Positions 32,812-34,183 of a stretch of 34,183 bases of DNA are shown piece by piece. The DNA is from RGIG1934 sp964492545 (GTDB lineage Bacteria; Bacillota; Clostridia; Lachnospirales; Lachnospiraceae): the NCBI GenBank assembly GCA_964492545.1, contig CAZBKO010000012.1, positions 1 through 34,183 on the forward strand, in the 5' to 3' direction. Numbering within the stretch: the first letter of the stretch is position 1; each line of letters starts with the position of its first letter. Under the pieces are notes generated by a model that saw nothing but the letters and a program-made list of their open reading frames with translations, was not told where the DNA came from and did not search any database. Made by a program: the position numbers and the translations under genes.

Positions 32812-34065
32812 CTACATATTATATATTTCAATTGGCACATAAGCTTCTATATAAATGCCATCTTCCCTATATTTCTCTGTCAAAAGCTCACCATATTTTC
32901 TAATGCGTTGAATACTTCCTGCCTCATTATATGGAAATGTCTTCTGTAAGTATATCTTCTGATTTCTTAGAATTTCCTCAACTGTATCTATGAGCTTCTC
33001 TATGCCATCACCAAGCTTAATGGATGTGTTAATAGTATAGTCAGCCTTAAAATCCTTGAGTATTGGTCGTTCTCCATTAACAAGTTCTATTTTGTCCTGC
33101 TTATTAAATAAAGTAATTATTGTCTTATCTTCAACTCCAAGATTCGCAAGTGTTTCATACACTATGTGCATCTGTGCATCCATCTGTGGATTGGAAGCAT
33201 CCACTACATGAATCAGGATGTCTGCATATTTTGCTTCCTCAAGAGTACTTCTAAACGCATCTATTAAATGATGTGGAAGCTTTCTTATAAATCCAACAGT
33301 ATCAGTGAACATAATCTCCTGTCCGCTTGGTAATTTGTAATTTCTTGTTGTAGGGTCAAGTGTTGCAAATAACTTATCCTCTTCTAATACCTTTGCATCA
33401 GTAAGCTTATTTAACAATGTCGACTTACCTGCATTGGTGTAACCAACTATTGCAGCAACCTGACAAGGATTCTTGCTTCTCTGAACTCTTGAAAGCTCTC
33501 TGTGACTCTTCATATCTTCAATTTCACGCTTCAGCTGAGATATTCTGTCACGTATGAGACGTCTGTCCATCTCAAGCTTCTTCTCACCGGGACCCTTTGT
33601 ACCAATACCACCGCCAAGTCGTGAAAGTGAACTTCTAAGTCCTACAAGCCTTGCAGACCTGTACTTAAGCTGAGCAAGCTCAACCTGTATCTTTCCTTCT
33701 CTTGTCTTCGCTCTGTCTGCAAATATATCAAGAATTATGAGAGTTCTATCCATAACCTTCGTTTCTAGTTCGTTTTCAAGATTCTTAAGCTGTGCCGGAC
33801 TAAGCTCATCATCACATACAATACCTGTTGCGCCAAGAGTGTTAACAAGTTCTTTAATCTCTTCTATTTTTCCTTTTCCAATATATGTTCCGGGATGAAT
33901 TGATTCTCTGTTCTGAACAACAATTTCAAGTGTTACTGCACCTGCTGTCTTGACAAGATCCTTAAGCTCTTTTAACGATTCCTCTGTATCATCATTGTCG
34001 TAAGTACTAACTCCAACCAGGATTACTTTTTCTATTTCATCTTTTACTTCGAATGTTTTTTCCAT
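32812..34065 (-). CDS. hflX: GTPase HflX
   Basis: A 417-residue ribosome-associated GTPase of the Obg-HflX group, known to split or rescue stalled 70S ribosomes in stress. The N-terminal domain has the YIGKGKIEEI block at 61-70. A Gly-rich linker, GGGIGTKGPGEKKLEMDRR, precedes a coiled coil. The G domain has GYTNAGKST at 208-216 (G1), DTVGFIRKLPHHLI (G3/switch II) and NKQDK (G4). GGAG lies 6 nt before ATG 34065. It is first in an operon with thyA and folA; the link to folate enzymes is positional only. Confidence 0.96.
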   Translation of the reverse strand: MEKTFEVKDEIEKVILVGVSTYDNDDTEESLKELKDLVKTAGAVTLEIVVQNRESIHPGTYIGKGKIEEIKELVNTLGATGIVCDDELSPAQLKNLENELETKVMDRTLIILDIFADRAKTREGKIQVELAQLKYRSARLVGLRSSLSRLGGGIGTKGPGEKKLEMDRRLIRDRISQLKREIEDMKSHRELSRVQRSKNPCQVAAIVGYTNAGKSTLLNKLTDAKVLEEDKLFATLDPTTRNYKLPSGQEIMFTDTVGFIRKLPHHLIDAFRSTLEEAKYADILIHVVDASNPQMDAQMHIVYETLANLGVEDKTIITLFNKQDKIELVNGERPILKDFKADYTINTSIKLGDGIEKLIDTVEEILRNQKIYLQKTFPYNEAGSIQRIRKYGELLTEKYREDGIYIEAYVPIEIYNM

Positions 34066-34101
34066 TTATATCTCCATTTTGCTATTAGCATTATCAATGA
34101 C

Positions 34102-34130
34102 ATTATAATGTATCATTCAATAAATTACAA
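34102..34130 (-). promoter_or_regulatory. Sigma-A promoter of hflX-thyA-folA
   Basis: On the minus strand TTGTAA (34130-34125), 17-nt spacer, TATAAT (34107-34102), about 37 bp before the hflX ATG. The remaining bases to the window end hold nothing else I can support. Confidence 0.8.
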
Positions 34131-34183
34131 GTTAGTGTAAAATTATAGTTGGCAAATAGAATAGGATATTTTGGTTATGTAAA

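Overview
The window is low-GC DNA from a Firmicute, most likely a gut Lachnospiraceae relative (Lachnospira/Eubacterium eligens/Roseburia type). This is inferred from protein families (DUF4358 lipoprotein, DHHW protein, Pr6Pr protein, class B sortase, SleB/CwlJ-like and SleC-like proteins, Big_2 repeat surface protein), strong AGGAGG-type ribosome sites and many near-consensus sigma-A promoters. No species call is possible from sequence alone. Two 10-N gaps (24120-24129 and 30254-30263) show that it is scaffolded contigs. The first sits inside carB between two synonymous but divergent copies of the same 30 bp.

Layout. 1-4865 (minus): a truncated ABC-2-like membrane protein, a membrane-anchored unknown, an O-antigen-ligase-like polytopic protein and a secreted seven-domain Big_2 protein. 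The unknown has an upstream promoter whose spacer is a (TA)14 repeat. The Big_2 protein carries a perfect 483-bp tandem duplication. 4923-8623 (plus): corA, behind a promoter overlapping the divergent Big_2 promoter and a structured leader; a small DUF5721-like gene; and htpG, preceded by a perfect CIRCE operator. 8679-11796 (minus): a DHHW-family protein with a DUF4358 lipoprotein, a small acidic unknown and a diacylglycerol-kinase-family enzyme. 11921-13312 (plus): argH.

13483-19762 (minus) is a tight five-gene run: GNAT acetyltransferase, histidine phosphatase, type IIA topoisomerase B and A subunits, and class B sortase. 19932-20588 (plus) is a Pr6Pr-like membrane protein overlapping trpS tail to tail. 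20581-27347 (minus) holds trpS, a YkuD L,D-transpeptidase, and carB and carA. 27450-31390 is a cell-wall group: SleB/CwlJ-type hydrolase with coiled coil, SleC-like SpoIID/PG-binding protein with a possible sigma-K promoter, and a divergent triple-PG-binding C39-like protease. 31448-34130 (minus) is an hflX-thyA-folA operon.

How it works together: most of the window is housekeeping (arginine and pyrimidine precursors, folate/thymidylate, Trp-tRNA, DNA topology, Hsp90). Between these are envelope genes: surface polysaccharide and adhesin-like protein, sortase, L,D-transpeptidase and cortex/peptidoglycan enzymes. I found no clear new defence or mobile system. The most unusual signals are regulatory: simple-sequence repeats inside promoter spacers, overlapping divergent promoters, CIRCE doubling as a terminator, and an unassigned corA leader. 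No stretch over 300 bp lacks a gene, and no tRNA, rRNA, CRISPR array or insertion sequence was seen.
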